Part shown: piece after piece, positions 37,714-46,209 of the stretch
Position numbering within the stretch: the first letter of the stretch is position 1
Layout: every line of letters starts with the position of its first letter
From: Halorubrum trapanicum
GTDB lineage: Archaea > Halobacteriota > Halobacteria > Halobacteriales > Haloferacaceae
Direction of reading: 5' to 3'
DNA length: 64,000 bases
NCBI RefSeq assembly: GCF_002355655.1
Contig: NZ_AP017569.1
Coordinates: 2,666,001-2,730,000 of the forward strand
Position numbers and translations under genes: made by a program
The notes under the pieces: model-generated
Databases searched by the model: none
What the model was told of the DNA's origin: nothing
The model's input: the letters and a program-made list of their open reading frames with translations, nothing else

Positions 37714-37813
37714 TACCGGCGGATACTCCGCTCGCGGACTTAGGTCTGCTGTTGGCCCGCGGGCGGCGCGAACCGCGGGCGTTTTTTAGACTGGGGGGAT
37801 CTGTTGCGAATGA

Positions 37814-37887
37814 GGGCACATAGCTCAGCCCGGATAGAGCGTCGGACTTCTAATCCGACGGTCGTGGGTTCGAATCCCACTGTGCCC
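37814..37887 (+). tRNA. tRNA-Arg (anticodon TCT)
   Basis: A 74-nt cloverleaf with acceptor stem GGGCACA/TGTGCCC, D-arm GCTC-GAGC, anticodon stem TCGGA/TCCGA with loop CTTCTAA (anticodon TCT, reading AGA), and T-arm GTGGG-TTCGAAT-CCCAC. No intron. CCA is not encoded. A short-lived AT-rich region with a single foreign-looking gene follows at once, which makes the tRNA a possible integration point. Confidence 0.97.
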
Positions 37888-37953
37888 GTACAGTGAGGAG
37901 CGAAGCGTTAAGTGAGGAATGATATTATTATAACACAACTTCTTAACAGATAC

Positions 37954-38430
37954 ATGGTAGGATTTCCAGAACTTTCTACCTCGACTGCGACCTTACTTTC
38001 AGCACTTCTTGGTGGCACAATTGGCTCGGTGGGGACTTATTACGCACAGTATAGATTACAAAAATCTAACAAAGAAAGAAGAACAGAATGGGTTCGACAA
38101 GCGCTGTTATCTGAGCTAGAAACTATGAATGCATTAGAGGATTGGCCACACAATCCGGATAAGAAAGGTGTACCACACGGAGATTGGCTTCATAATCAGG
38201 TTTATGAATCAATCTCTGGAGAACTTGGCCGTTTAAACGAGGATGAATTATCGGCTTTGATTGCATTTCATGCAGGCGCAAGACATGTGATGAGTGATAT
38301 TGATTATTTATCTGAAATACCAGAAGATAGACAAGAAAAGTCAATCAGTGTCATCCAGAATCACTTGAGCCACATTAAATATCAGCGTAAGGCAGCAATA
38401 CATCTAATTTATCAAAATCAAGATTCTTAA
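37954..38430 (+). CDS. AT-rich orphan membrane-anchored protein next to tRNA-Arg
   Basis: A 158-residue protein with one N-terminal membrane helix (TATLLSALLGGTIGSVGTYY, ~10-29), then a charged coiled coil (RLQKSNKERRTEWVRQALLS) and a helical domain with WPHNPDKKGVPHGDWLHNQV and HAGARHVMSDIDYLSEI. Codon and base use are far more AT-rich than any neighbour and it lacks the acidic halophile bias, so horizontal acquisition is likely. ATG 37954 is ~25 nt below TATTATAAC (37926-37934); a GTG at 37912 is in frame. Similar single-helix proteins are common on plasmids and proviruses; no function can be given. The AT-rich tract continues to ~38470. Confidence 0.75.
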   Translation: MVGFPELSTSTATLLSALLGGTIGSVGTYYAQYRLQKSNKERRTEWVRQALLSELETMNALEDWPHNPDKKGVPHGDWLHNQVYESISGELGRLNEDELSALIAFHAGARHVMSDIDYLSEIPEDRQEKSISVIQNHLSHIKYQRKAAIHLIYQNQDS

Positions 38431-38484
38431 AAGATAATTAATTGTATATTTGATGTATACAAGAGAACACGTCCGAGTTACCTT

Positions 38485-39489
38485 TCAGTCCGCCGCGCTC
38501 GGCGTCCCGAGATACTTCTCGTTCAGTTCGTACTCGCCGTCCTCGCCCTCGACGAGGTACTCGCCGTAGTAGGGCACGCGGTTCGCCACCACTTCCTCGA
38601 ACGTCTCCGCGATCTCCTCGCGGGTCATCTCGCCCATCGAGCGGAGGTCGTCGTTGCGGTTGAGACAGCCCTTCAGGTACCCCTCGTGGGTGACGCGGAC
38701 GCGGCCGCAGTTGGCGCAAAAGTCCTCGTTCTCGACGGGGTCGACGATCTCGACCATGCCGCCCGTCTCGTCGTCGCTCTCCTCGCCGACGAAGTACCGC
38801 TTCCGGTCGTGCATCTCGCGCTGTTCGACGCGGTCGGCCTCCTCCGCGAGCCAGTCGTGGACGCGCCCGATGTCGACGTTCCACTCGGGCTTGCCCGTCA
38901 GCTCCGGCATGTACTGGATGAGCTGGAGCTGGAGCCCCTCGTTGTCGGCGACGTGCTCGACCATCTCCTCGACGTAGCCCGCGGTGTGCGTGAACACGAC
39001 CATGTTGAGCTTCACTGGGTCGAGCCCGGCGTCGACGGCGGCCTTGACTCCCTCCAAGACCTTCTCGTAGGCGCCCGACTTGGTCACCTCCGCGAAGTCG
39101 TCCGGGTCGAGCGCGTCCTGCGAGACGTTGACGCGGTCGAGCCCTGCGGCCTTCAGGTCCTCGGCGCGCCCGGGGAGGAAGGTGCCGTTCGTCGTCATCG
39201 AGACCTCCATCGAGTCGGGCGTGCGCTCGATGATCTCCTCTAAGTCCTGCCGGAGCATCGGCTCGCCGCCCGTGAACTTCACGGCGTCGACGCCGTACCC
39301 CTCGACGACCTCCAGGAAGCGGACCACGTCGTCCGCGCTCATCTCCTCGTCGCTCGGCTCCATCGGCCCGCGCGTGTCGCCTAACCCCTCGTTGTGACAG
39401 TAGACGCAGTCGAAGTTACACCGGTCGGTGAGCGAGATCCGAACGCCCGTCACCTCCCGTCCGAAGTCGTCCGCGAGTGGGCCGGCCAT
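38485..39489 (-). CDS. moaA: GTP 3',8-cyclase (molybdenum cofactor synthesis)
   Basis: A 334-residue radical SAM enzyme converting GTP to the first molybdopterin precursor. The N-terminal cluster site is [17 protein letters not shown] (~22-38, CxxxCxxC), with [10 protein letters not shown] as the SAM-binding motif; the second cluster is held by [20 protein letters not shown] near 258-277. The C-terminal GG of bacterial MoaA is not seen; the protein ends LGTPSAAD, with an acidic extension. ATG 39489 lies ~25 nt below a TTATTTAAG box. It borders the AT-rich island. Confidence 0.94.
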   Translation of the reverse strand: MAGPLADDFGREVTGVRISLTDRCNFDCVYCHNEGLGDTRGPMEPSDEEMSADDVVRFLEVVEGYGVDAVKFTGGEPMLRQDLEEIIERTPDSMEVSMTTNGTFLPGRAEDLKAAGLDRVNVSQDALDPDDFAEVTKSGAYEKVLEGVKAAVDAGLDPVKLNMVVFTHTAGYVEEMVEHVADNEGLQLQLIQYMPELTGKPEWNVDIGRVHDWLAEEADRVEQREMHDRKRYFVGEESDDETGGMVEIVDPVENEDFCANCGRVRVTHEGYLKGCLNRNDDLRSMGEMTREEIAETFEEVVANRVPYYGEYLVEGEDGEYELNEKYLGTPSAAD

Positions 39490-39604
39490 GAGGGAGAGAA
39501 GCCACTACGCGCGCTTAAATAACCGGGTCGTTCGTGTGAGTACGTAACACTCAGCGGTTACGTCGCGGCCGCGGCAGGGTTTCATTGCGGTTACATATCC
39601 GCCC

Positions 39605-40372
39605 TCACAGCGACACGCGGAGCCCGTCCGTCGCGACGCGCACCTCGCCGTCGAACCCCGCCTCGCGGACGGCCTCCTCCATCTCGCGCTCGCGGCCGCC
39701 GGTGTGCGGGTAGAGGTGCGACAGGAGGAGCGTCCCGATCTCGGCGCCCGCGAGCGACTCGCCGAGGCTCGTCGGCGTCGGGTGGTTCGACACGTCCACG
39801 TCGTCCGGGAACGAGCAGTCGTGGACGAGGAGATCCGCGCCGTCCGCGAACCGCGCCATGCCCGCGAACGCCTCGGTGTCGCCCGAGAGCGCGAGCGGCC
39901 CGTCCGCGGGCGCCGCGTCCGAACTGGGCGGCGAGAAACGGTAGGCGAACCCCTCCATCGAGTGCCGCGTCTCACGCGCGGTCACGTCGAACCCGCCGGC
40001 GGTGAACGGACGCCCCGCAGACACCTCGCGGACGGCGAGGTCGATCCGCCCGTCGAGGTAGTCGTGGACGTCGAGCAGGCCGTCGACGAGCGACTTCGTG
40101 CCCGCGGGGCCGACCACTTCGAGGTGTTCCTCGCCGGCGAGCCAGCGCGCCTTCAGGAGCGGGAGCAGCGCCGCGACGTGGTCGAGGTGGTGGTGGGTAA
40201 GGAGGACCGTCGAGACGCCCTCGTAGCCGGTGTCGGTGCCGGCGAGCCGCTGGAGGACGCCGCTGCCGCAGTCGACCAGCAGCGAGCGGTCGCCGTCGTC
40301 GAGGAGGTAGCCGGCCTGCGCGCGGTCGGGGACCGGCATCGCGCTACCGGACCCGAGCACGGTGAGTTCCAT
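39605..40372 (-). CDS. Metallo-beta-lactamase-fold hydrolase (RNase Z-like)
   Basis: A 255-residue protein. The fold starts MELTVLGSGSAMPVPDRAQA with LLVDCGSGVLQRL; the metal motif is LLTHHHLDHVAALLPLL (~61-77), with LALSGDTEAFAGMARFADGA, DLLVHDCSFPDDVDVSNHPT and LLLSHLYPHTGGRE giving the remaining ligands. This is the ElaC/arylsulfatase-like branch, but it is shorter than tRNase Z and lacks an obvious exosite, so a small-molecule phosphodiesterase or hydrolase role is equally likely. Stands alone. Confidence 0.87.
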   Translation of the reverse strand: MELTVLGSGSAMPVPDRAQAGYLLDDGDRSLLVDCGSGVLQRLAGTDTGYEGVSTVLLTHHHLDHVAALLPLLKARWLAGEEHLEVVGPAGTKSLVDGLLDVHDYLDGRIDLAVREVSAGRPFTAGGFDVTARETRHSMEGFAYRFSPPSSDAAPADGPLALSGDTEAFAGMARFADGADLLVHDCSFPDDVDVSNHPTPTSLGESLAGAEIGTLLLSHLYPHTGGREREMEEAVREAGFDGEVRVATDGLRVSL

Positions 40373-40429
40373 GCGGACGGGTCGCGTCCGGATCCACCTG
40401 AATCCCGCGGCTTCAGTCCCGGACGGCCG

Positions 40430-40855
40430 TCATTTGATGAGGAACACCGGCACCGACGCGTCGTCGGCGACGCGGTCGGAGACGCTCCCGAGCGACCGGA
40501 TCCGCTCGCGCGGCGACTTCCCCTCCGGGCTCATCACGATCACGTCGATGCCGAACTCGTCGGCGTACTCGACGATCTCGGCGTCCGGCGTCCCGTGCGC
40601 GATGTGGGTCTCGACGTCGAGGCCGGCGTCGCTCGCCGCGTCGGCGACCGCGTCGACCGCGCTTTCCCCCTGCGATTCGAGGTCCTCGACGACCTCCTCG
40701 TGGAGGTCGCCGGAGTTCGCGGTCGTCACCCGCTGGTCGACGACGTACAGCGCGTGGAGCGTCGCGTCGTGGTCCGTCGCGAGCCGGATCGCGTGGTCGA
40801 GCGCACGGTCGACGGCCTCGCTCCCGTCGGTCGGCACCAGGATCTCGTCGTACAT
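40430..40855 (-). CDS. Universal stress protein UspA family
   Basis: A 141-residue single-domain UspA. N-terminal MYDEILVPTDGSEAVDRALD and the C-terminal ATP-binding loop (VIVMSPEGKSPRERIRSLGS, then VSDRVADDASVPVFLIK) are typical, although the GxxGxxxxxxGS motif is altered to PEGKSPRERIRSLGS, so nucleotide binding is uncertain. Independent gene downstream of dacZ on the same strand. Confidence 0.93.
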   Translation of the reverse strand: MYDEILVPTDGSEAVDRALDHAIRLATDHDATLHALYVVDQRVTTANSGDLHEEVVEDLESQGESAVDAVADAASDAGLDVETHIAHGTPDAEIVEYADEFGIDVIVMSPEGKSPRERIRSLGSVSDRVADDASVPVFLIK

Positions 40856-40957
40856 GCCTCGACGTTCGCCCGGCCGGGGCTTAACGGTGGGGCCTCGGTG
40901 TCGGCGTCCGGGAGCGCTTCCCGCCGCGCGCGGAGTCGGCGCCGGAGGCGGGGGGCG

Positions 40958-41515
40958 CTACTCGCCGCGCCAGCGGCCGCCGATCTCCTCGCGCCGCATG
41001 CTGTTCGCCTCGCCGTCGCGGAAGACGCTGACGCGGCCGGTCTCCTCGCTCAGCGTCACCGTCGCGACGACCTCCGGCCGGACGGAGGTCTCGATCGCGC
41101 TCATGTGCCGCGACCCCATCCACGGCTCGTAGCTCACGTCGTCCACGAGCTCGGCCTCCTCGTCGCGGGTGCCGAGGTCGCGGAACCGGACCATCTGGCT
41201 CTCGACCTCGCCGTCGACCGCGACGACGATCCCGCCGTCCTGCTCGACACTCACCGTCTCGGCGGCGCCAATGAAGGCGTCCCCGTCGAAGACGGAGGGA
41301 GCGGTGTCGCGGGGCCAGCGGTTGTCGCCCATCCGGTCCGCGTACGCGCCGTAGTCGCTGTCGCCGATGACGGCGAAGTACAGCCCCGGTCCCTTCACGT
41401 GCGGCTCCTCCCACCCGTCGAAGGAGACGCTGACGTGCTCGGCGCAGTAGGTCAGCCGGTCGACGACCTCGCGCACCCGCTCGTGGTCGCCGTAGTCGAT
41501 GGCGAGGTCGCTCAT
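40958..41515 (-). CDS. dacZ: Diadenylate cyclase, haloarchaeal DacZ type
   Basis: A 185-residue protein matching the haloarchaeal DacZ group that makes c-di-AMP from ATP. The start is MSDLAIDYGDHERVREVVDR, with GPGLYFAVIGDSDYGAYADR, GGIVVAVDGEVESQMVRFRD and the active-site segment YEPWMGSRHMSAIETSVRPE (RH of the DAC RHR motif), then VVATVTLSEETGRVSVFRDG. The first DAC motif (DGA) is not obvious; GEV or GDAF segments may take its place, as in other DacZ proteins. c-di-AMP level controls osmotic behaviour in Haloferax. Lies 126 nt downstream of cruF on the same strand. Confidence 0.82.
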   Translation of the reverse strand: MSDLAIDYGDHERVREVVDRLTYCAEHVSVSFDGWEEPHVKGPGLYFAVIGDSDYGAYADRMGDNRWPRDTAPSVFDGDAFIGAAETVSVEQDGGIVVAVDGEVESQMVRFRDLGTRDEEAELVDDVSYEPWMGSRHMSAIETSVRPEVVATVTLSEETGRVSVFRDGEANSMRREEIGGRWRGE

Positions 41516-41641
41516 CGCGGTCCGCTCTCCCCGCTTCGTCGTCCCTCCTCCCGGTTCGTCCGTCCGCCGCGGTTGCCGCCGTCAGTCACGATCGAGCAAA
41601 CGCGACACCGGTATATAAGGGCAGCCGAGTCGGGCGGGAGG

Positions 41642-42553
41642 CTACGACCGCCGCCACTCGGTGAACGGCCGCGTGTCGAACCGGTCGGCGCGGACGAGGC
41701 CGACGCCGAACGCGGCCGCGACCGCCGCGGGCAGGAGATTTCCGAACCAGACGTTGATTCCGCCCCAGAGGATCACGAAGCTCACCATGTCGTCGAGCAT
41801 GAACTCGCAGTCCCGGAGGCGCTCGCGGATGCCGGCCGCCGCGAAGGCGCGGTCGAGCGTGACGACCGCGACGATCGCGGACAGCACCCAGCCGGCGTAG
41901 TTCGAGAGCGGGACGTCGTAGAACGCGCCGCCGCCGAAGTCCCAGAAGCCGAGCGAGACTGCGCCGGGGTCCAAGACGACGTCCATCGCGACGACGACCG
42001 GGATCACCGTCGCCAGCCGGACCCACACGCTGTCGGCGCGCGGGCCGAGCAGGAGCAGGCACAGCAGGTAGGCGTTGGTCACCAAGGGGATGAAGAACAC
42101 CGGGAGCGCGACTGGCACGCCGCCGAGCATCGGCCCGAGGTCGACCGTGTACGCGAACTCGCCGTACGGCCACCCGGTCGCGACGCCGACCCCCTCGATG
42201 AGGTACGTGTACGCGGTCAACACGCCGATCCAACCGAGCGCGCGTCGGTCGACCGTCGGCAGCACGCCGACGACCAGCGGCGAGCGCATCACGACCACGC
42301 CGAACAGCACGAACCACGGGTGGAACGCGAACGGCTCGGGGATCCACCCCTCGGCGCTGCCGACGAGCGCGATCGCCCCCACGAGCGGGAAGACGACCGC
42401 GATGGTGAAGCGGTTCTCGCGGACGATTCGGTCGAGCAGCGCCTCGGCCTCGCGGCGCGTGTCCGGCGCGCGCTCGCGGAGCGCGTCGAGTCCGGAACCG
42501 GTTGACGTGGCAGACGCGCTCTCGGCCGACCCCCCGCCGTCCGCGTCGGTCAC
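41642..42553 (-). CDS. cruF: Bisanhydrobacterioruberin hydratase
   Basis: A 303-residue membrane enzyme adding water to complete bacterioruberin. It has about seven helices, including FTIAVVFPLVGAIALVGSAE, LGWIGVLTAYTYLIEGVGVA and TGWPYGEFAYTVDLGPMLGG, a highly conserved CruF segment, then DVVLDPGAVSLGFWDFGGGA. The N-terminal ~45 residues are acidic and polar. It starts at GTG 42553, overlapping the lyeJ stop by 4 nt (GTGA). Third gene of crtD-lyeJ-cruF. Confidence 0.93.
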   Translation of the reverse strand: MTDADGGGSAESASATSTGSGLDALRERAPDTRREAEALLDRIVRENRFTIAVVFPLVGAIALVGSAEGWIPEPFAFHPWFVLFGVVVMRSPLVVGVLPTVDRRALGWIGVLTAYTYLIEGVGVATGWPYGEFAYTVDLGPMLGGVPVALPVFFIPLVTNAYLLCLLLLGPRADSVWVRLATVIPVVVAMDVVLDPGAVSLGFWDFGGGAFYDVPLSNYAGWVLSAIVAVVTLDRAFAAAGIRERLRDCEFMLDDMVSFVILWGGINVWFGNLLPAAVAAAFGVGLVRADRFDTRPFTEWRRS

Positions 42554-43476
42554 GGCAGCGCCTCCCAGATCGGGTACACCCGCCAGAGGCCGCCCATCGA
42601 CAGCAGCGTGCCGACGACGGTGTTCAGCGCCGGGAACCACCAGTAGGCGCGGTCGACCGACACGGACGAGCGCGCGACCCACGCGACGAAGACGGGGTAC
42701 ACGCCGAGCAGAGCGCCGAGTCGGGCGTCGACGAGCCAGAACCCGGCGGCCGCGGCGGTCCACGCGGCGAAGCAGTACGCGTACGTGCGCCCCTCGCCGA
42801 GCAGCGTCGCGGTCGTGTCGATCCCCGCGGCCCGGTCCGGTTCGATGTCGGGGATCGCCGAGAACGTGTGCATCCCCATCGTCCAGAGCCACGCCCCCGC
42901 GAGCGCCGCGAGCGGCGGGTGTGCGCCCGCGACGGTCGCGTACGCCGCCGCGCCGGGCAGCGCGTACAGCCCGTTCGACAGCGAGTCGAGGAACGGCGTC
43001 GTCTTGAAGCGGGCGGGCGGCGCGCTGTACCCGACCGAGAGGACGAGGAAGCCGAACAGGTACGGCCACGCGACGCGGGGCGTGATCGCGAGCGTCGCGA
43101 GCCCGAGCGCGCCGCTGGCGACGACCGCGGCGACCACCGGCCTGCTCCCGCGCCAGCGCGCCTCGCGGCCGTCCTTCTTCGGGTTCAGCTCGTCGATGTC
43201 GGCGTCGAACACGTCGTTGACGCCGTAGAGGAACACGTTCGCCGGGACGAGGAAGTAGAGCGCGAGCGCGACCGTGACGGGCGTGAACAGCCCGCTCACG
43301 GCGTCGATACCGTAGGTGACACCGACGGCGACCGGGCCGGCGAGGTAGAGCCAGAAGCGCGGCCGCGACAGCACCAGCAGGTAGCGGAGTCCCTCGCTCC
43401 CGCTCCCGGCGGAACGGTCCCGTTCCTCCGGGGCGGCTCGGTCGCCGTCGGTCGCGGATCGGTTCTGGTCGCTCAC
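42550..43476 (-). CDS. lyeJ: Lycopene elongase / 1,2-hydratase (UbiA-type prenyltransferase)
   Basis: A 308-residue integral membrane prenyltransferase attaching C5 units to lycopene. The first Asp-rich motif is YGVNDVFDADIDELNPKKDG, the second is SAIPDIEPDRAAGIDTTATL, with about eight helices such as RPRFWLYLAGPVAVGVTYGI and RVAWPYLFGFLVLSVGYSAP. GTG 43476 starts 9 nt after crtD. An upstream in-frame extension overlaps crtD and is unlikely. Required for bacterioruberin, the C50 red pigment that stabilises membranes. Confidence 0.93.
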   Translation of the reverse strand: MSDQNRSATDGDRAAPEERDRSAGSGSEGLRYLLVLSRPRFWLYLAGPVAVGVTYGIDAVSGLFTPVTVALALYFLVPANVFLYGVNDVFDADIDELNPKKDGREARWRGSRPVVAAVVASGALGLATLAITPRVAWPYLFGFLVLSVGYSAPPARFKTTPFLDSLSNGLYALPGAAAYATVAGAHPPLAALAGAWLWTMGMHTFSAIPDIEPDRAAGIDTTATLLGEGRTYAYCFAAWTAAAAGFWLVDARLGALLGVYPVFVAWVARSSVSVDRAYWWFPALNTVVGTLLSMGGLWRVYPIWEALP

Positions 43477-43484
43477 GGCGGAGA

Positions 43485-44987
43485 TCACACGTCGTCGTCG
43501 GTCATCGCTTCCGCGGTCAGCTGGCCGCTGATCAGGCACATCGGGACGCCGATGCCGGGCGTCGTCGTCGAGCCCGTGAAGTAGAGCCCGTCGACCGCAT
43601 CGGAGACGTGCGGCGGGCGGAGCAGCGACGTCTGGGTGAGCGTGTGCGCCAGCCCCAGCGCGCTGCCCGCGTAGCTGTTGTACCGGTCCGCGAAGTCGTC
43701 CACCGAGAACGTCTCCTCGACGACGACCCGGCCGCGGAGGTCGGTACCGGTGTTCTCCGCGATGTCGTCGATCACGAGGTCGCGGTAGCGGTTGCGGATC
43801 TCCGGGGTGTCAGCGAGGCCGGGCGCGATCGGCACCAAGGCGAAGAGGTTGCTGTGCCCCTCCGGCGCCACGCTGTCGTCCGTCTCGGAGGGGACGCAGA
43901 GGTAGTAGGCGGGGTCGTCGGGCCACTCGGGGTCGTCGAATATCTGCGCGAAATGTTCGTCCCAGTCGGTCGGGAGGACGAGCGTGTGGTGTTCGAGGTT
44001 CGGCACGTCGCCCTCGACGCCGAGGTACAGCAGGAACGCGGAGGGGGCGTACGTCCGCGACTCCCAGTACTCCTCGGTGTACTGCCGCTTGTGTTCGGGC
44101 AGCAGCTCCTGCTCGGTGTGCGCGTAGTCGGCGTCGGAGACGACGCGGTCGGCGAGATAGCGCTCGCCGTTCTCGGTGTCGACCGCGAAGGCGCCGTACC
44201 GGCCCTCGATGCCCGTCACTTCGGCGTCGGTGACGAACTCCACGCCGAGCTCCTCGGCGAGCTCGACGACCCCGTCGACGACGGCGCCGATCCCGCCGTC
44301 GGGGTAGTAGACGCCCATGTTGTAGTCGACGTGGCTCATCAGGTTGTACAGCGCCGGCGTGTTCGTCGGCGAGCCGCCGAGGAACACGAGCGTGTACTGC
44401 ATCAGCTGCTGGAGCTTCGGGTGGTCGAAGTAGTCCTCGACGTGGCCCTGCATCTTCCCGAGCAGGGAGAGGCCCCACGAGTAGCGGAGGACGTCTTTGT
44501 CCACGTAGTCGCGCAGCCGCGGGCGGTCCTCGTACACGAAGTGCTCCATCCCGATCTCGTAGGTGCGCTGGGATTCTTCGAGGTAGGCGTCGAACGCCTC
44601 GCCCGCGCCCGGCTCGTACGACTCGAAGATCTCCTTGTTCGCCTCGCGGTCCGGCAGCACGTCGACCTTGTCGCCGTCCTTCCAGAACACGCGGTAGTGC
44701 GGGTCGAGCCGTTCCAGCTCGTAGAACTCCGACGGCTCGCGGCCGAAGTGACCGAAGAACCGCTCGAACACGTCCGGCATCAGGTACCACGACGGCCCCA
44801 TGTCGAAGCTGAAGCCGTCGACTTCGAGCCGGCTGGCGCGGCCGCCGAGCTGCTCGTTCTTCTCCAGCAGCGTGACGTCCGCACCGGCGTCCGCGAGGTA
44901 ACAGGCCGTCGAGAGGCCGCCGAATCCGCCGCCGATCACGACGACGGACTCGCCGGCGACGCCGTCGATGTCCGGGACCACGTCCAT
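43485..44987 (-). CDS. crtD: Carotenoid 3,4-desaturase (phytoene desaturase family)
   Basis: A 500-residue FAD-dependent desaturase. The dinucleotide fold is VVVIGGGFGGLSTACYLADA (~14-33) with LLEKNEQLGGRASRLEVDGF, and the carotenoid-desaturase C-terminal signature is GLYFTGSTTTPGIGVPMCLI. The position in front of lyeJ and cruF identifies it as the bacterioruberin CrtD rather than the phytoene-to-lycopene enzyme. A GGATTTATACC box (45009-45019) lies ~25 nt before ATG 44987, so the operon message is leaderless. Three 25-bp repeats lie immediately upstream. Confidence 0.93.
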   Translation of the reverse strand: MDVVPDIDGVAGESVVVIGGGFGGLSTACYLADAGADVTLLEKNEQLGGRASRLEVDGFSFDMGPSWYLMPDVFERFFGHFGREPSEFYELERLDPHYRVFWKDGDKVDVLPDREANKEIFESYEPGAGEAFDAYLEESQRTYEIGMEHFVYEDRPRLRDYVDKDVLRYSWGLSLLGKMQGHVEDYFDHPKLQQLMQYTLVFLGGSPTNTPALYNLMSHVDYNMGVYYPDGGIGAVVDGVVELAEELGVEFVTDAEVTGIEGRYGAFAVDTENGERYLADRVVSDADYAHTEQELLPEHKRQYTEEYWESRTYAPSAFLLYLGVEGDVPNLEHHTLVLPTDWDEHFAQIFDDPEWPDDPAYYLCVPSETDDSVAPEGHSNLFALVPIAPGLADTPEIRNRYRDLVIDDIAENTGTDLRGRVVVEETFSVDDFADRYNSYAGSALGLAHTLTQTSLLRPPHVSDAVDGLYFTGSTTTPGIGVPMCLISGQLTAEAMTDDDV

Positions 44988-45034
44988 ACTCGATCGTAGG
45001 AGCGGCGGCGGTATAAATCCGGCCGGACGCGGCC

Positions 45035-45109
45035 GGGCGGAAGGGTGCCGCGTCGCGCCGGGCGGAAGGGTGCCGCGTCGCGCCGGGCGGAAGGGTGCCG
45101 CGTCGCGCC
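45035..45109. repeat. 25-bp tandem repeat, three copies, upstream of crtD
   Basis: Units start at 45035, 45060 and 45085 and contain GGGCGGAAGGGTGCCGCGTC. They are identical, so the array is recent. It sits upstream of the crtD TATA box between two divergent genes and could vary in copy number among strains. Confidence 0.9.
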
Positions 45110-45179
45110 GCCGGGATCGACCGCGCTCCTCGCGGCGAGTGGATACCACTAAGTCGCCGACGCGCGTACCGGTTTCCAC

Positions 45180-45938
45180 ATGGACCTGACGGTCGCGATC
45201 ACCGGCGCAACGAGCGGGATCGGGCGAGCCGTCGCCGAGGCGTTCGTCGACGAGGGGGCGTTCGTCGCCGTCTCCGGACGCGACGGCGACGCCGTCGATC
45301 GCACCGTCGCGGCGCTGAACGGCGAGGGGGACTCCGGAGGAGACGCTGAGACTCCCGAAGACGGCGACCCAGCGGGCGACGCGGACGCCGAGCGCGGCAC
45401 CGCCTGGGGCGACCGCGTCGACGTGCGCGACGAGTTCGACCTCGAACGCTTCTTCGAGCGGGTCGCCCGCGAGGCCGGCCCGGTCGACGTCGCCTTCGCG
45501 AACGCCGGCGTGTTCCACGGCGCGCCGGGCGAGAGCCCGACGACCGAGCTCTCGTACGCCGACTACGACGACACGATGCGCACGAACGCGCGCGGCGTGT
45601 TCGCGACGATCACCGAGGCCGTGCCTCACTTGGCTGACGACGCCCGGGTGATCGTCCCGTCGGGCGCGGTCGCGGCCGAGTCGAAGCCCGGCATGGGCGC
45701 GTACGCCGTCTCGAAGGCCGCGGCCGAGGCGGTCGCGCGCGGCTTCGCCGCCGATCTCGACGCGACGGTCGGGGTCGTCGACCCCGGGCTCGTCGCCACC
45801 GACCTCACCGGGAAGGAGCGCGCCCGCGACCCCGAGAGCGTCGCGCCGCTGTTCGTCTGGGCCGCCACCGAGGCGCCCGCCGAGGACCTGAACGGCGAAC
45901 GGTTGGGACTCCGGGAGTGGAAGTCCGCGACGCGATAA
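45180..45938 (+). CDS. Short-chain dehydrogenase/reductase
   Basis: A 252-residue SDR beginning MDLTVAITGATSGIGRAVAE (TGATSGIG cofactor motif at ~8-15), with FANAGVFHGAPG, VIVPSGAVAAESKPGMGAYA and YAVSKAAAEAVARGF (Tyr-Lys pair). A 30-residue Asp/Gly/Glu-rich insert (~48-78, GEGDSGGDAETPEDGDPAGD) interrupts the usual Rossmann order, as in some haloarchaeal SDRs. Substrate unknown. Its downstream neighbour is the second structured repeat element. Confidence 0.88.
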   Translation: MDLTVAITGATSGIGRAVAEAFVDEGAFVAVSGRDGDAVDRTVAALNGEGDSGGDAETPEDGDPAGDADAERGTAWGDRVDVRDEFDLERFFERVAREAGPVDVAFANAGVFHGAPGESPTTELSYADYDDTMRTNARGVFATITEAVPHLADDARVIVPSGAVAAESKPGMGAYAVSKAAAEAVARGFAADLDATVGVVDPGLVATDLTGKERARDPESVAPLFVWAATEAPAEDLNGERLGLREWKSATR

Positions 45939-45966
45939 GAGTGGATTGTAGCCGGGTTAGCGGCGA

Positions 45967-46209
45967 CGGTCGCGAGGGGCGCAGCCGCTCGTTTATAAAT
46001 AGCTGCTGGCGGGTCGGCGGCGAACACCTCCAAAGCCCCAGTCGCTCGTTTATAAACATCTGTTCGCAGATCGGTGGCGAACACCTCCAAAGCCCCAGTC
46101 GCTTGTTTATAAATATCTGTTCGCAGATCGGTGACGAACACCTCCAAAGCCCCAGTCGCTTGTTTATAAATATCTGTTCGCAGATCGGTGACGAACACCT
46201 CCAAAGCCC
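45967..46209. repeat. 57-bp tandem TATA-bearing repeat leading into repeat element copy 2
   Basis: Exact-period units begin at 46024, 46081 and 46138, preceded by a diverged unit (45967-46023) and followed by a partial unit at 46195. Each contains CACCTCCAAAGCCCCAGTCG, a perfect TTTATAAA core, and in three units ATCTG-TTCG-CAGAT, a small hairpin with a TTCG loop. Units touch with no spacers, so this is not a CRISPR array. The TTTATAAA core is self-complementary and could act as a TATA box in both directions. Confidence 0.93.

Noticed and set aside
37888-38470. Integrated element with flanking att repeats
   Set aside because: No recognisable second copy of the tRNA 3' end on the right side and no integrase gene, so insertion by site-specific recombination cannot be claimed.
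43485-45629. Long N-terminal extension of crtD
   Set aside because: The extension overlaps the 25-bp repeats and the divergent SDR gene, and the TATA spacing fixes the start at 44987.
45967-46209. Possible CRISPR array
   Set aside because: Units are contiguous with a fixed 57-bp period and no unique spacers; there are no cas genes nearby.
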